From: Azospirillum thiophilum
GTDB lineage: Bacteria > Pseudomonadota > Alphaproteobacteria > Azospirillales > Azospirillaceae
Direction: 5' to 3'
Length of the DNA: 64,000 nucleotides
Assembly (NCBI RefSeq): GCF_001305595.1
Contig: NZ_CP012401.1
Coordinates: 992,001-1,056,000 of the forward strand
The notes under the pieces are model-generated. The model worked only from the letters and a program-made list of their open reading frames with translations, searched no databases and was not told where the DNA came from. Position 1 is the stretch's first letter. Each line of letters begins with the position of its first letter. The position numbers were made by a program, and so were the translations under genes. Below are positions 38,283 through 51,964 of the stretch, in pieces.

Positions 38283-38729
38283 TCATTCCATCGCCGCCGC
38301 CTTCATCTCCCGGGCGATCCGCTCGAAGTCGCCCGCGCTGACCTGGACGAGGCCGAAGCGGAAGGGATGGCCCCAGTTGCGCAGTCCGGCCGTCAGGTCC
38401 AGCCGGTCGAGCAGCGGCCGGATCGGCACCTCGTCGGCCGGCCACCAGGCGACGTCCCGCCGGAAGGGGATGACGCCGCCGCCCATGTCGAAGGCATAGG
38501 GCTCGCCCGGAAGAGCGCTGCCGATGGCGGTGAAGGCCTGCAGCCGGTCCGACCCGCCGAAGCGGTCGGTGGGGGAGTAGTAGACGACCCGGTCGCCCGG
38601 CCGAACCCGCCGCAGCGGTGCGGCCTTGCCGTGGCAGACCTGCATGAAGCCGCCCGCCCGGCCGCGCCGCACATGCTCGGCGCTGGCCACCGCGATCCAG
38701 GCGGCCGTCGCTCTGCCGGCGCCGCTCAC
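38283..38729 (-). CDS. EVE domain-containing protein (UPF0310-like)
   Basis: A 148-residue protein with an EVE (PUA-related) fold. [33 protein letters not shown] and [26 protein letters not shown] are recognisable. EVE domains bind modified bases in RNA or DNA. The start is GTG at 38729, overlapping the VOC gene's stop (GTGA), so the two are translationally coupled. Only three DNA/RNA-binding-type residues can be guessed from sequence; the ligand is unknown. Confidence 0.82.
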   Translation of the reverse strand: MSGAGRATAAWIAVASAEHVRRGRAGGFMQVCHGKAAPLRRVRPGDRVVYYSPTDRFGGSDRLQAFTAIGSALPGEPYAFDMGGGVIPFRRDVAWWPADEVPIRPLLDRLDLTAGLRNWGHPFRFGLVQVSAGDFERIAREMKAAAME

Positions 38730-39130
38730 GGTTGCACCCCTTCATCGCGGATGGGGGCGAAAACGCGCAGGCGATGGCCGTCCGGGTCGCGTGCAACGAA
38801 GGTATGACCGAAATCCATCGTCGTCGGCCGCTGCAGGATCGTCAGGCCGCGGGCGCTCCAATCGGCGTGGAGGCCGCGCACCGTTGCCGCATCGGCGACG
38901 GTGAAGGCGATCTCGCCGCCGCCGGGTGCGGTCGCTGCCGGTTCCACCGTATGGCGCGACCACAGCCCGAGCATCAGCCCCTCGCCGGCCTTGAACATGG
39001 CAAAGGTCGGGGACGCCTCCACCGGGGGCTTGCCGAGCAGATCGCTGTAGAACGCGGCGCTGGCGGTGGGGCTGTCGACGTAGAGCAGGACGAAATCGAG
39101 GGCGAGTGCGGCGGTCGGTATGGCGGTCAT
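38726..39130 (-). CDS. VOC superfamily (glyoxalase/bleomycin-resistance-type) protein
   Basis: A 134-residue vicinal-oxygen-chelate fold protein. Two beta-alpha-beta-beta-beta units are suggested by [26 protein letters not shown] and [24 protein letters not shown], with [12 protein letters not shown] at the end. Members include antibiotic-resistance proteins, dioxygenases and isomerases, and sequence alone does not assign one. It is translationally coupled to the EVE gene. Confidence 0.85.
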   Translation of the reverse strand: MTAIPTAALALDFVLLYVDSPTASAAFYSDLLGKPPVEASPTFAMFKAGEGLMLGLWSRHTVEPAATAPGGGEIAFTVADAATVRGLHADWSARGLTILQRPTTMDFGHTFVARDPDGHRLRVFAPIRDEGVQP

Positions 39131-39247
39131 GGCGACTGGCTCCGATGGGGTAGGGTGGGGCGTTTCGCTTGGCGTGCCGCCCTCACCGGCAAGCCCGAGG
39201 TTAGGCTCTCATGCTGACAGTTTCCGTCAGCATGGTGGCAGCCGCCG

Positions 39248-39937
39248 TCACCGTTGCGGAATGCCCTCCGCCTCCCGCCATTCCTTCAGCATGGCCTGCC
39301 GCCGCCGGGGATAGCGGGTTTCGCTCGGGGTCAGCGCCAGGATGCGGTCGGTGCGGAAATGGCGGAATGACTGGCGCAGTTCGCACCACGCCACCATCAC
39401 GCGGGCACGGTCGAAGAATCCCAGAGCGAAGGGCCAGACGATCCGCCGGCTTTCCGAGCCGTCGCGGTCGCGGTAGGCGATTTCCAGCTTGCGTTCGGCG
39501 CGGATGGCGCTTCGGATGCTCGCCAGTTCGGCATCCCCGGCCGGGATCGGCTCGCCCGGCCCCACCAGCAGGGCCGAGCTGTCCAACCCCTCCCGCTTGT
39601 CCGGCGGCAGCACCGCGGCGATCTTGGCGAGCGCGTTGCGCGCCGCCCCGCCGAGCCGGCTGTCGCCCCGGTCCACCACCCAGCGCGAACCCAGCACCAG
39701 CGCCTCCACCTCCTCCTCGGTGAACATCAGCGGCGGCAGCAGGAAGCCGGCGCGCAGCAGATAGCCGACACCCGGCTCGCCGTCGATCATCGCGCCCTGC
39801 GCCTGCAGCGTGGCGATGTCGCGGTAGAGCGTCCGCAGACTGATCCCCAACTCGCCTGCAAGCGACTTGCCGCTGACCGGTTGGCGATGCCGCCGCAGCA
39901 CCTGCATCAGGTCGAGAAGCCGTTCTGCACGAGACAT
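39248..39937 (-). CDS. YafY-family helix-turn-helix transcriptional regulator (WYL domain)
   Basis: A 229-residue regulator. An N-terminal HTH_11 domain (SRAERLLDLMQVLRRHRQPVSGKSLAGELGISLRTLYRDIATLQAQG) is followed by a WYL ligand/nucleic-acid-sensing domain (KLEIAYRDRDGSESRRIVWPFALGFFDRARVMVAWCELR). The ATG at 39937 is the conserved start. It is divergent from the SDR gene, which it probably controls, with 116 bp between the start codons. Confidence 0.88.
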   Translation of the reverse strand: MSRAERLLDLMQVLRRHRQPVSGKSLAGELGISLRTLYRDIATLQAQGAMIDGEPGVGYLLRAGFLLPPLMFTEEEVEALVLGSRWVVDRGDSRLGGAARNALAKIAAVLPPDKREGLDSSALLVGPGEPIPAGDAELASIRSAIRAERKLEIAYRDRDGSESRRIVWPFALGFFDRARVMVAWCELRQSFRHFRTDRILALTPSETRYPRRRQAMLKEWREAEGIPQR

Positions 39938-40053
39938 GGAGGGACCAACGGGATTGAGGGAAGGGAGTGGAGGCGACGGCCGGCTTGCGTTGTTTGTCCC
40001 AGCCGGCCGAGCATAGTGTCGTGAAGTTTGCGGCTCAACCAAGGGAGGACCTC

Positions 40054-40788
40054 ATGAAGACGATCCTTATCACCGGCGGCGGGCGTGGCATCGGGCGGTC
40101 CGCCGCGCTGCTGGCCGGCGCCCGCGGCTGGTCGGTCGGCATCAATTACGTCGGCAACGAAGCCGCCGCCCGTGAAACGGCCGATGCGGTGCAGGCGGCC
40201 GGCGGGCGGGCGGTGACGCTGCGCGGCGACGTGGCGGTCGAAGCCGACGTCATCGGCATGTTCCAGGCGGCGGAAGAGCAGCTCGGGCCGCTCGACGGCG
40301 TGGTGGTCAATGCCGGCATCGTCGCACCCTCCCGTACCCTGGCCGAGATGGAGGCCGAGCGCATGCGCCGCGTCTTCGAGGTGAACGTCTTCGGTGCCTA
40401 TCTGTGTGCGCGGGAGAGTGCGCGCCGGCTGGCACTGCGTGGGGCCGGATCGATCGTCCTGGTGTCCTCGGCCGCGGCCCGGCTCGGTTCACCCTTCGAG
40501 TATGTCGATTATGCCGGCTCGAAGGCGGCGCTCGACACGCTGGCGGTCGGGCTGTCGAAGGAATTGGGACCGCAGGGCGTCCGGGTCAACGCGGTCCGTC
40601 CCGGCCTGATCGACACCGACATCCATGCCAGCGGCGGGCAGCCCGGCCGCGCCCAGCGCCTGGGCGTCAATGCCCCGCTCGGCCGGGCCGGCCGGACGGA
40701 GGAGGTGGCCGAGGCCATCGTCTGGCTGTTGAGCGACGCGGCGTCCTACACGACCGGGGCGATCCTCGACGTGTCCGGCGGGCGCTGA
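40054..40788 (+). CDS. SDR family oxidoreductase
   Basis: A 244-residue classical short-chain dehydrogenase. The nucleotide loop is ITGGGRGIGRSAAL at residues 6-19, NAGI (VVVNAGIV) follows, and the catalytic Ser-Tyr-Lys is in LVSSAAARLG...YVDYAGSKAALD. The C-terminal GAILDVSGGR is typical. It resembles sugar or glucose-1-dehydrogenase-like SDRs, but the substrate is unknown. AAGGGAGG lies 6-13 nt before the ATG at 40054. It is divergent from the YafY-type regulator. Confidence 0.9.
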   Translation: MKTILITGGGRGIGRSAALLAGARGWSVGINYVGNEAAARETADAVQAAGGRAVTLRGDVAVEADVIGMFQAAEEQLGPLDGVVVNAGIVAPSRTLAEMEAERMRRVFEVNVFGAYLCARESARRLALRGAGSIVLVSSAAARLGSPFEYVDYAGSKAALDTLAVGLSKELGPQGVRVNAVRPGLIDTDIHASGGQPGRAQRLGVNAPLGRAGRTEEVAEAIVWLLSDAASYTTGAILDVSGGR

Positions 40789-40808
40789 CGCTTTCACGGG
40801 CGGCAAAG

Positions 40809-40842
40809 AAAAAGCCCCGGTTCCTGCGAACCGGGGCCTTTC
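40809..40842. terminator. Terminator between the SDR gene and pnp
   Basis: A perfect 10-bp stem, GCCCCGGTTC (40814-40823) with GAACCGGGGC (40828-40837) and a CTGC loop. The minus-strand transcript of pnp is followed by TTTTTCTTT, so it is a good pnp terminator; CCTTT on the plus strand may also stop the SDR transcript. Confidence 0.88.
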
Positions 40843-40867
40843 CGCTACCCGAGCCGGGTGGGACGGA

Positions 40868-42979
<2,112 letters not shown>

Positions 42980-43342
42980 GGATTCTTTCCTTCCATCCGA
43001 CACCCTGAAACGGCCGGATTGCCGCCCAAGGCCGGGGCCATCGGTCGTAGGACCCCGCGAGAAAACAGGAGATATGGTGTTCGACAACAGGAATAAGCTG
43101 ATCAAGATGGAGGCGCGGCGGATGCAAAAAAGGCCGGTCCCCGAATAAGCGGGCCGGCCTGTCCGTCACGAAACGCTCAAGATCGAGTTTCTATTGCCAC
43201 TAACCAATGAGATGTTCCGAAACGATACAGGTGGACGAAAATCCTGATGGTCCTGCGCATCCGGCTTGGACTCCCCCGGCCGGCGGTCGACCGGGGGTTC
43301 CAATACCGTCACGGGAACGGCGTGCCGATCAGCGATGGCCGA
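42980..43342 (-). promoter_or_regulatory. rpsO-pnp intergenic leader with stem-loops
   Basis: This 363-bp non-coding stretch holds two hairpins. CCCCCGG with CCGGGGG (about 43272-43295) lies about 50 nt downstream of the rpsO stop and has no T-run. The intrinsic terminator at 43125-43161 lies further downstream. In E. coli the corresponding region holds a terminator, a pnp promoter and an RNase III-cut stem through which PNPase represses itself. A comparable role here is an inference. I see no ORF. Confidence 0.5.
43125..43161 (-). terminator. Rho-independent terminator downstream of rpsO
   Basis: On the minus strand AGGCCGGCCCG (43161-43151) pairs with CGGGGACCGGCCT (43144-43132), followed by TTTTTTGC. 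It would end or attenuate the truB-rpsO transcript before pnp. Confidence 0.8.
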
Positions 43343-43612
43343 TCAGCGACGCAGGCCCAGACGCTCGATGAGCGTGGCGTAGCGGGAATTGTCCTTCTTC
43401 TTGAGATAGTCAAGAAGACGACGGCGCTGGCCGACCATCACCAGAAGACCACGGCGGGAGTGGAAGTCCTTCTTGTGGCTCTTCAGGTGTTCGGTCAGGT
43501 TGCTGATCCGCTCCGTCAGGATCGAGACCTGGACCTCGGGCGAGCCGGTATCGGCCTCACCGCGCGAATATTCCTTGATCAGCTCCTGCTTGCGCTCGGG
43601 CGTAATCGACAT
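43343..43612 (-). CDS. rpsO: 30S ribosomal protein S15
   Basis: An 89-residue primary 16S rRNA-binding protein. It has the family start [28 protein letters not shown], the RNA-contact region [29 protein letters not shown] and the end [13 protein letters not shown]. It lies between truB and pnp, 17 bp after the truB stop, as in most proteobacteria. Confidence 0.98.
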   Translation of the reverse strand: MSITPERKQELIKEYSRGEADTGSPEVQVSILTERISNLTEHLKSHKKDFHSRRGLLVMVGQRRRLLDYLKKKDNSRYATLIERLGLRR

Positions 43613-43629
43613 CGGGGTCTCCTAAATCT

Positions 43630-44568
43630 TCAGAGGTTGAGCACGCGCACCGGACGGACCTCCGCCCCCTCGACACGGGCCAACGCAACCGGCGTTCCGC
43701 CGAAAAGCGCAATAACGGTGCCATCCCCACCCCCGGGACCCTGGATCGCCATCAGGCGTTCACGGTCCTGCCGGGTGAGGAGAGCCACCGTCTGGCCATG
43801 CCTCAGTCGGTGCGCTTCCGTCTCGGTCAGGGCCAGCGCCGGGATGTCGTCCAGCGCGGTCTCGATCGGCAACAGAAGTCGTTCGACGGCCGCACCTTGA
43901 TCCATGGCAGCCAGTTCGTCCAGGGAAATCGCGCGGTCCAGCGTGAAGGAACCGACCCGCAGGCGGCGCAGCAGACCGACATGGCCGACCGTGCCCAGCG
44001 CCTGGGCCAGATCGCGGGCGAGCGAGCGGACATAGGTGCCCTTGCCGCAATCGACCTCGAACATCGCGTGGTCGGCGTCGGGTTCCTCAACCAGTTCGAA
44101 GCGGTCGATGCGCACGGTGCGGGCGGCCAGATCGACCGCATCGCCCTCGCGCGCGATGTCGTAGGCGCGTTCGCCGTCGATCTTGATGGCGCAGAACTGC
44201 GGCGGCACCTGCTGGATCTCGCCCAGGAAGGCGGGAAGCGCGTCGCGGATCGCCTCTGTCGCCGGGCGGAAGTCGGACCGGTCGATCACCGCGCCCTCGC
44301 GGTCGTCGGTGGTCGTGCGCTCGCCCCAGCGGATGGTGAAACGGTAGGTCTTGGCGCCGTCCATGGCATAGGAGACTGTCTTGGTCGCTTCGCCCAGCGC
44401 GATCGGCAGGATGCCGGTCGCCAGCGGGTCGAGCGTGCCGCCATGGCCGGCCTTCTCGGCGTTCAGCAGGCGGCGCACCTTGGACAGCGCCTGGGTGGAG
44501 GTCATGCCCTCCGGCTTGTCCAGCACAATCCAGCCATGGATCGGCGTCCCCTTGCGCTTACGAGCCAC
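43630..44568 (-). CDS. truB: tRNA pseudouridine(55) synthase TruB
   Basis: Makes pseudouridine 55 in the T-loop of all tRNAs; 312 residues. The catalytic Asp is in GHGGTLDPLATGILPIALGEATK. Other motifs are WIVLDKPEGMTSTQALSKVR, YRFTIRWGERTTTDD and GTYVRSLARDLAQALG. The start is GTG at 44568, giving the family start M-A-R-K-R-K-G-x-P-I-H-G; the frame stays open upstream but there it overlaps the rbfA tail in another frame. It overlaps rbfA by 11 bp. Confidence 0.95.
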   Translation of the reverse strand: MARKRKGTPIHGWIVLDKPEGMTSTQALSKVRRLLNAEKAGHGGTLDPLATGILPIALGEATKTVSYAMDGAKTYRFTIRWGERTTTDDREGAVIDRSDFRPATEAIRDALPAFLGEIQQVPPQFCAIKIDGERAYDIAREGDAVDLAARTVRIDRFELVEEPDADHAMFEVDCGKGTYVRSLARDLAQALGTVGHVGLLRRLRVGSFTLDRAISLDELAAMDQGAAVERLLLPIETALDDIPALALTETEAHRLRHGQTVALLTRQDRERLMAIQGPGGGDGTVIALFGGTPVALARVEGAEVRPVRVLNL

Positions 44569-45196
44569 GGCGGCTGCCCCGGCTCTCGTCCTTGGCTTCG
44601 CCCTTGTCCTCGTCGTCGAGCATCGCGCGATCTTCCCCGAGCTCGTCGTCATCCGCCTCGTCGGGGGCCGCCTCGTCGGAAGTGGCTTCGTCGGCATCGT
44701 CGTCCGCGTCGAGGTCGTCCTCTTCATCCTCGTCCCAGGAATCGTCCTCATCCTCGTCATGGTCGTCGTCGCCATTGACGCGGCCCAGCGGGTGGCCGCT
44801 CAGGTCGCGGGCGACCTCCGGGCTGTGCAGGATGTTGTCGATGTGGTGGGCGTAGTCGAAGGAGGTGTCCGCCTCGAAACTCAGCGTCGGGGCGTGGCGC
44901 AGATTGACCATGCGCGCGACCTGCCCGCGCAGGAAGGCGGCGGCCCGGCGCAGCGCGACCTGGGCTTCCTCCATCCGCTCGCCGCCGAGCGTGCTGTAGA
45001 AGACGGTGGCGTTGGACAGATCGGGGCTGACCCGCACCTCGGTGATGGTGACGTTCAGCGAGGCCAGCTCCGGATCGTAGAAGTCCCCGCGGCGGAACAG
45101 GTCGGCGAGCGCATGGCGCAATTCCTCGCCGACGCGCAGTTGCCGTTGGGACGGGGGCTTGCCGGCGGTGAACGCGCCGCGCTTCTTGCTGGCCAT
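44558..45196 (-). CDS. rbfA: Ribosome-binding factor A with long acidic C-terminal tail
   Basis: RbfA assists late 30S maturation by binding near helix 1 of 16S rRNA. The KH-like core is residues ~1-130 (QRQLRVGEELRHALADLF, LNVTITEVRVSPDLSNATVFYS, RHAPTLSFEADTSFDYAHHID). At 212 residues it is much longer than the usual 120-135 because of a tail that is almost only Asp, Glu and Ala (about residues 142-205). The tail could be an anti-RNA or autoregulatory segment; that is an inference. It lies downstream of infB in the nusA operon. Confidence 0.93.
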   Translation of the reverse strand: MASKKRGAFTAGKPPSQRQLRVGEELRHALADLFRRGDFYDPELASLNVTITEVRVSPDLSNATVFYSTLGGERMEEAQVALRRAAAFLRGQVARMVNLRHAPTLSFEADTSFDYAHHIDNILHSPEVARDLSGHPLGRVNGDDDHDEDEDDSWDEDEEDDLDADDDADEATSDEAAPDEADDDELGEDRAMLDDEDKGEAKDESRGSRRGS

Positions 45197-45437
45197 GGTC
45201 GATGTCTTTCGTCGATGTCTTGTGCCGGGGCTGCTTCAGCTCTCCGGCCGATCACATATATGGGAGCTGTCCGTCCAATCCCACTCATGCCAGCCAGGGC
45301 ATGGTCGTGGGCTGGGTTGCGGAGATCACTGCACAATAGGAACAGGGCGCAGGACGGATCCCGCGCCCTTTCAAGCGAAGAAATCCGCCCGGCCCGCTCC
45401 GGTGGTAAACCGGATGGGGCCGGACGAACCGAACAGG

Positions 45438-48290
<2,853 letters not shown>

Positions 48291-48311
48291 CGGTTCCCGA
48301 ATGGTCAGACG

Positions 48312-49073
48312 TTACATCGCAGGCCGGCCGGCCGAATCGCCGACTCCCAAGCCCTTATCAAAATCCTGTTGCCCTTGGGGACCCTTCAGCCCCCTCAGGC
48401 GTGCCGCATCGCGGGCCAGCCCAACGGCCAGCCTGCCCCGCGCCACCACTGCATGCACCGCATGATCGCGTCCGAGCGCCGCGGCCAAGGCCGAGGACAC
48501 GAACAGATCAATCACCGGCAGCGACGGCGCAAGCGCCGTCACCTTGCCACGCTGGTCCAGCGAGCCGTCGGCGGCCTCGACCAGCAGGGCCGGCGGGGGA
48601 CCCGCACGGCCGACCTGGTTGGCCTTCAACGCCTCGCGCACCTTCTCGTACCCAGCCAAGACGTGGCCGGCACGGCGGGCAAGGCCCAATCCGTGCAGAC
48701 AGCGCCGTTCCAACAGCCGTTCCAGCCTTTCGGCGAGATCGGGCGGTACTTTGACCGCCCGTCGTGCCGCCTTGGCGAAAACGGACTTGCCCATGGCCTT
48801 CGCCAGGGCATCCCGGTCGGCCGTGACCCAAAGGCCGCGGCCTGGCAGACGTTCCTCCAGGTCGGGAACCACCTCGCCGTCGGGGCCGATCACGAAGCGG
48901 ATCATGCCTTCCTTCGGCCCGACCGTGCCTGACGCGATGCAGCGGCGCAAAGGCCCCTTCTCGTCGTCGGCCGGCAGATGGTCCATCCCGGGACTTTCGT
49001 CCTGTGCCAATTCCTCATCCGGCACCGCATCCGCGGCGGCGGTCGGTGTCCGTTCGTCGTTCCGTTCGGTCAT
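48312..49073 (-). CDS. RNA-binding protein, YlxR (DUF448)/L7Ae-like fusion
   Basis: A 253-residue nucleic-acid-binding protein between nusA and infB. The DUF448/YlxR domain (residues ~42-110) has [48 protein letters not shown]. The C-terminal half ([21 protein letters not shown]) resembles an L7Ae/L30e/S12e fold. The N-terminal ~40 residues are acidic. Fusions of this kind are normal in alphaproteobacteria at this operon position, and the molecular role is little known. It is 74 bp after nusA. Confidence 0.9.
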   Translation of the reverse strand: MTERNDERTPTAAADAVPDEELAQDESPGMDHLPADDEKGPLRRCIASGTVGPKEGMIRFVIGPDGEVVPDLEERLPGRGLWVTADRDALAKAMGKSVFAKAARRAVKVPPDLAERLERLLERRCLHGLGLARRAGHVLAGYEKVREALKANQVGRAGPPPALLVEAADGSLDQRGKVTALAPSLPVIDLFVSSALAAALGRDHAVHAVVARGRLAVGLARDAARLRGLKGPQGQQDFDKGLGVGDSAGRPAM

Positions 49074-49147
49074 CCGATCGTCATCCGCTCGCGCGGTCCC
49101 AAATCATCGTTCCAGTCGGCGGCGGATCCAACCGGCATCCAAGCCGG

Positions 49148-50713
49148 TCAGGCCTGCGCGCCGTGCCCGTCACCCTTGCCGTCGACGGCCGGAGCCGCGG
49201 CGGCGGCGTCACCGCCCTGTTCCTCACCCTCGAACCAGTGGGCGCGTGCGGCCATGATGATCGCGTTCGCCTCCTCTTCCGAAGGAGCATCTTTGGCCCC
49301 GTCCTTGCCAAGGATCTCGACCAGCTCGTCGCCGGCCAGATCGGCCAGATCGTCCAGCGTCTTGACGCCGTTCTCGCCCAGCTTCACCAGCTGCATGGCG
49401 GAGAAGCCGGTCAGCTCGGCAACGATGTCCTCGACGCCCAGCTCCAGCCGGCGCTCGTTCGCCTGCTCGTCCTGCACTTCCAGGAAGGCGAGGGCGCGCT
49501 GCTTCAGCTCGTCGGCTACCGATTCGTCGAAGCCTTCGATCTCCGCCAGTTCCTCGGTCTCGACGAAGGCGATCTCCTCGACTGAGGTGAAGCCTTCGGC
49601 GACCAGCAGGTGGGCGATCACGTCGTCCACGTCCAGCGCCTTCATGAACAGGCCGGACCGGTTGTGGATCTCCTCCGAACGGCGCTCCGACTCCTCCTGT
49701 TCGGTGAGGATGTCGATGTCCCAGCCGGTCAGCATCGAGGCGAGGCGCACATTCTGGCCGCGGCGGCCGATGGCCAGCGACAGCTGGTCGTCGGGCACCA
49801 CCACCTCGATGCGGTGGTTGTCGTCGTCGAGCACGACCTTGGCGACCTCGGCCGGGGCGAGCGCGTTGACGACGAAGGTCGCCGCCTCGCCCGACCACGG
49901 GATGATGTCGATCTTCTCGCCCTGCAGCTCGCCGACGACCGCCTGGACGCGGCTGCCGCGCATGCCGACGCAGGCGCCGACCGGATCGATCGAGCTGTCG
50001 TTGCTGTGCACGGCGATCTTGGCGCGCGAGCCGGGATCGCGGGCGACCGCCCTGATCTCGATGATGCCGTCGTAGATCTCCGGCACTTCCTGGGCGAACA
50101 GCTTCGCCATGAACATGGGATGCGTGCGCGACAGGAAGATCTGCGGACCGCGCGGCTCCTCGCGGACGTCGTAGATGTAGGCACGGACGCGGTCGCCGTT
50201 CTTGAAATGCTCGCGCGGCAGCAGCTCGTCGCGGCGCAGGATCGCTTCGGCGCGGCCCAGGTCGACGGTGACGTTGCCGTATTCGACGCGTTTGACCAGA
50301 CCGTTGACGATCTCGCCGTTGCGGTCCTTGTACTCGTTGAACTGGCGCTTGCGCTCGGCGTCGCGCACCTTCTGCACGATCACCTGCTTGGCGGTCTGGG
50401 CGGCGATGCGGCCGAAATCGATCGGCGGCAGCGGGTCGACCAGGAAATCGCCGAGCTTGGCACCTGGCTTGCGGCGCAGGGCGTAGGGCAGGGTGACCTG
50501 CGTCGCCTCGTTCTCCACCGCCTCGACCACCTCCAGGTGGCGGGTCAGATGGATGTCGCCGGTCTTGCGATCGATGCGGGCGCGGATGTCGTGCTCATGG
50601 CCGTACTTGGAGCGGCCGGCCTTCTGGATCGCCTGTTCCATCGCCTCCAGGACTTCGTCCCGGTCGATGTTCTTTTCGCGGGCGACCGCGTCAGCGACTT
50701 GCAGCAGTTCCAT
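49148..50713 (-). CDS. nusA: Transcription termination/antitermination protein NusA
   Basis: Binds RNA polymerase and nascent RNA, controlling pausing, termination and antitermination. The 521-residue protein has an N-terminal RNAP-binding domain ([30 protein letters not shown]), S1, two KH domains ([54 protein letters not shown]), and C-terminal helix-hairpin-helix repeats ([24 protein letters not shown] and similar). The start is ATG 50713. It follows rimP by 117 bp. Confidence 0.97.
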   Translation of the reverse strand: MELLQVADAVAREKNIDRDEVLEAMEQAIQKAGRSKYGHEHDIRARIDRKTGDIHLTRHLEVVEAVENEATQVTLPYALRRKPGAKLGDFLVDPLPPIDFGRIAAQTAKQVIVQKVRDAERKRQFNEYKDRNGEIVNGLVKRVEYGNVTVDLGRAEAILRRDELLPREHFKNGDRVRAYIYDVREEPRGPQIFLSRTHPMFMAKLFAQEVPEIYDGIIEIRAVARDPGSRAKIAVHSNDSSIDPVGACVGMRGSRVQAVVGELQGEKIDIIPWSGEAATFVVNALAPAEVAKVVLDDDNHRIEVVVPDDQLSLAIGRRGQNVRLASMLTGWDIDILTEQEESERRSEEIHNRSGLFMKALDVDDVIAHLLVAEGFTSVEEIAFVETEELAEIEGFDESVADELKQRALAFLEVQDEQANERRLELGVEDIVAELTGFSAMQLVKLGENGVKTLDDLADLAGDELVEILGKDGAKDAPSEEEANAIIMAARAHWFEGEEQGGDAAAAAPAVDGKGDGHGAQA

Positions 50714-50830
50714 CCGTTACACTTCCTGAGTCGGTCTTGCGTGATGCCGGTCTTGCGTGATGTCCGGTCGGGTCGGCGGGCGGGCGGGGGTCGCCTGGCG
50801 TCCTGGCTGGGCGCCCTGGCGGCTGGGCCG

Positions 50831-51331
50831 TCAGTTCTGCGGACCCTCCTGCTGCTCCTGGCTGGCGCGGATCAGTTCGTCCGTCAGAACCAGCTTGGCG
50901 CGCAGGATGTTGTCGAACTCCAGCCGGGCGGCTCCCTGTTCGGTGTCGATGCACACGAGGCCGTCGTCGACGCCCTTCAGCATGCCCTTGAAACGTTTGC
51001 GGCCATCGGCGGCCTGTCGGGTCTCCAGCCGGGCTTCGAAACCGGCGAAACGCTCGAAATCCTTCAGACGGGTCAGCGGCCGGTCGATGCCGGGCGAGCT
51101 GACCTCCAGGGTGTAGGCCTCGCGGATCGGGTCTTCCACATCCAGCAGGGCGGAAACGGTGCGGCTGATGTCGGCACAATCCTCGACAGTCATGGGCGCG
51201 CCGTCGGCGCGCTCCGCCATGATCTGGAGAACCGACCGCTGGCCGCCGGAGATCTGTACGCGCACGACCTCATAGCCCATGGCTTCGACTGACGGCGTGA
51301 TGATCTGTTCGATGCGACCTGTAGCGTCCAT
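50831..51331 (-). CDS. rimP: Ribosome maturation factor RimP
   Basis: Assists 30S assembly; 166 residues. The N-terminal domain has IITPSVEAMGYEVVRVQISGG and the C-terminal half the conserved YTLEVSSPGIDRPLTRLKDFERF. It is the first gene of the rimP-nusA-ylxR-infB-rbfA-truB-rpsO-pnp operon. A terminator-like hairpin lies about 90 bp upstream of its start. Confidence 0.95.
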   Translation of the reverse strand: MDATGRIEQIITPSVEAMGYEVVRVQISGGQRSVLQIMAERADGAPMTVEDCADISRTVSALLDVEDPIREAYTLEVSSPGIDRPLTRLKDFERFAGFEARLETRQAADGRKRFKGMLKGVDDGLVCIDTEQGAARLEFDNILRAKLVLTDELIRASQEQQEGPQN

Positions 51332-51420
51332 TCCACCTGACCTGAGCCTGCGGCCGGGATCGAACCGGACGGGGCTTTTACGACGTTGGGTTTACGAAGC
51401 GTGCGGTGCCGCACGCTGAT

Positions 51421-51446
51421 AAAAAAATAAGTGGGCAAAAGCCCAC
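51421..51446 (-). terminator. Terminator/attenuator hairpin upstream of rimP
   Basis: On the minus strand GTGGGC-TTTT-GCCCAC (51446-51431) is followed by TTATTTTTTTA (51430-51420), a classical intrinsic terminator. A second stem, GCGTGCGG with CCGCACGC, follows at about 51398-51415. It is 90 nt before the rimP ATG, while the upstream minus-strand gene trmB ends more than 500 bp away. It may therefore attenuate the operon instead of ending trmB. Confidence 0.7.
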
Positions 51447-51607
51447 CCGCAAAGCGTCTCGCCGGCCCGGTTGCCCGGGCCGCCGATCCGTATGGGTTCT
51501 CAGAGGGTGAATATAGTCATTCCATCCGATGCCGCAAGCCTTTTCGGGCTCGATGCGTTCCTTTACAAGCGGAACTGGTGTCAGCGACATGCGGGAGGGC
51601 TGGAAGA

Positions 51608-51937
51608 ATGATCCTGGAAGCGGCGATTCTAAGCGTCCGGCCGGGCGAACAGGGGGCCTTCGAGCAGGCGATGGCCGAAGCCCGCCCGCTGATAGCGGCC
51701 TCGCCCGGCTTCCGGGGCATGGAAGTCCGGTCCTGCCTGGAGGATGGCCGTCGTTACCTGCTGCTGGTCTGGTGGGAGCGTCTGGAGGACCATACCCAGG
51801 GTTTCCGTGGCTCCGACCGCTATGCGGAGTGGAAGAAGCGTCTGCATCACTTCTACGACCCGTTCCCGGTGGTGGAGCATTTCGCTGCTCCGCTCGTCGT
51901 GCAGCCGGATCCGATGCGGCCGGTCACGCCCGGTTGA
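51608..51937 (+). CDS. Antibiotic biosynthesis monooxygenase (ABM) family protein
   Basis: A 109-residue ABM-fold (ferredoxin-like) protein. MILEAAILSVRPGEQGAFEQAMAEARPLIAASPGFRGMEVRSC and RYLLLVWWERLEDHTQGFRGSDRYAEWKKRLHHFYDPFPVVEHF are typical. It is related to quinol monooxygenases and heme-degrading IsdG, but cannot be assigned further. The ATG at 51608 gives the conserved start. It is an isolated plus-strand gene in a minus-strand neighbourhood, convergent with trmB. Confidence 0.87.
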   Translation: MILEAAILSVRPGEQGAFEQAMAEARPLIAASPGFRGMEVRSCLEDGRRYLLLVWWERLEDHTQGFRGSDRYAEWKKRLHHFYDPFPVVEHFAAPLVVQPDPMRPVTPG

Positions 51938-51964
51938 GGGACTGGCCGGCGGATCGGCCCGCCA

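Noticed and set aside
40165..40180. Half parS site CGTGAAAC in the SDR gene
   Set aside because: The left half does not match TTTCAC; only a half-site.
45344..45369. GGGCGC/GCGCCC hairpin in the rbfA-infB gap
   Set aside because: No T-run on the minus strand and it lies upstream of rbfA within the operon; insufficient for a terminator.
51345..51420. tRNA-like T-loop sequence upstream of rimP (GGTTCGATCCC), where E. coli has metY
   Set aside because: No matching acceptor, D or anticodon stem can be formed and no CCA end; the match is limited to the T-loop.
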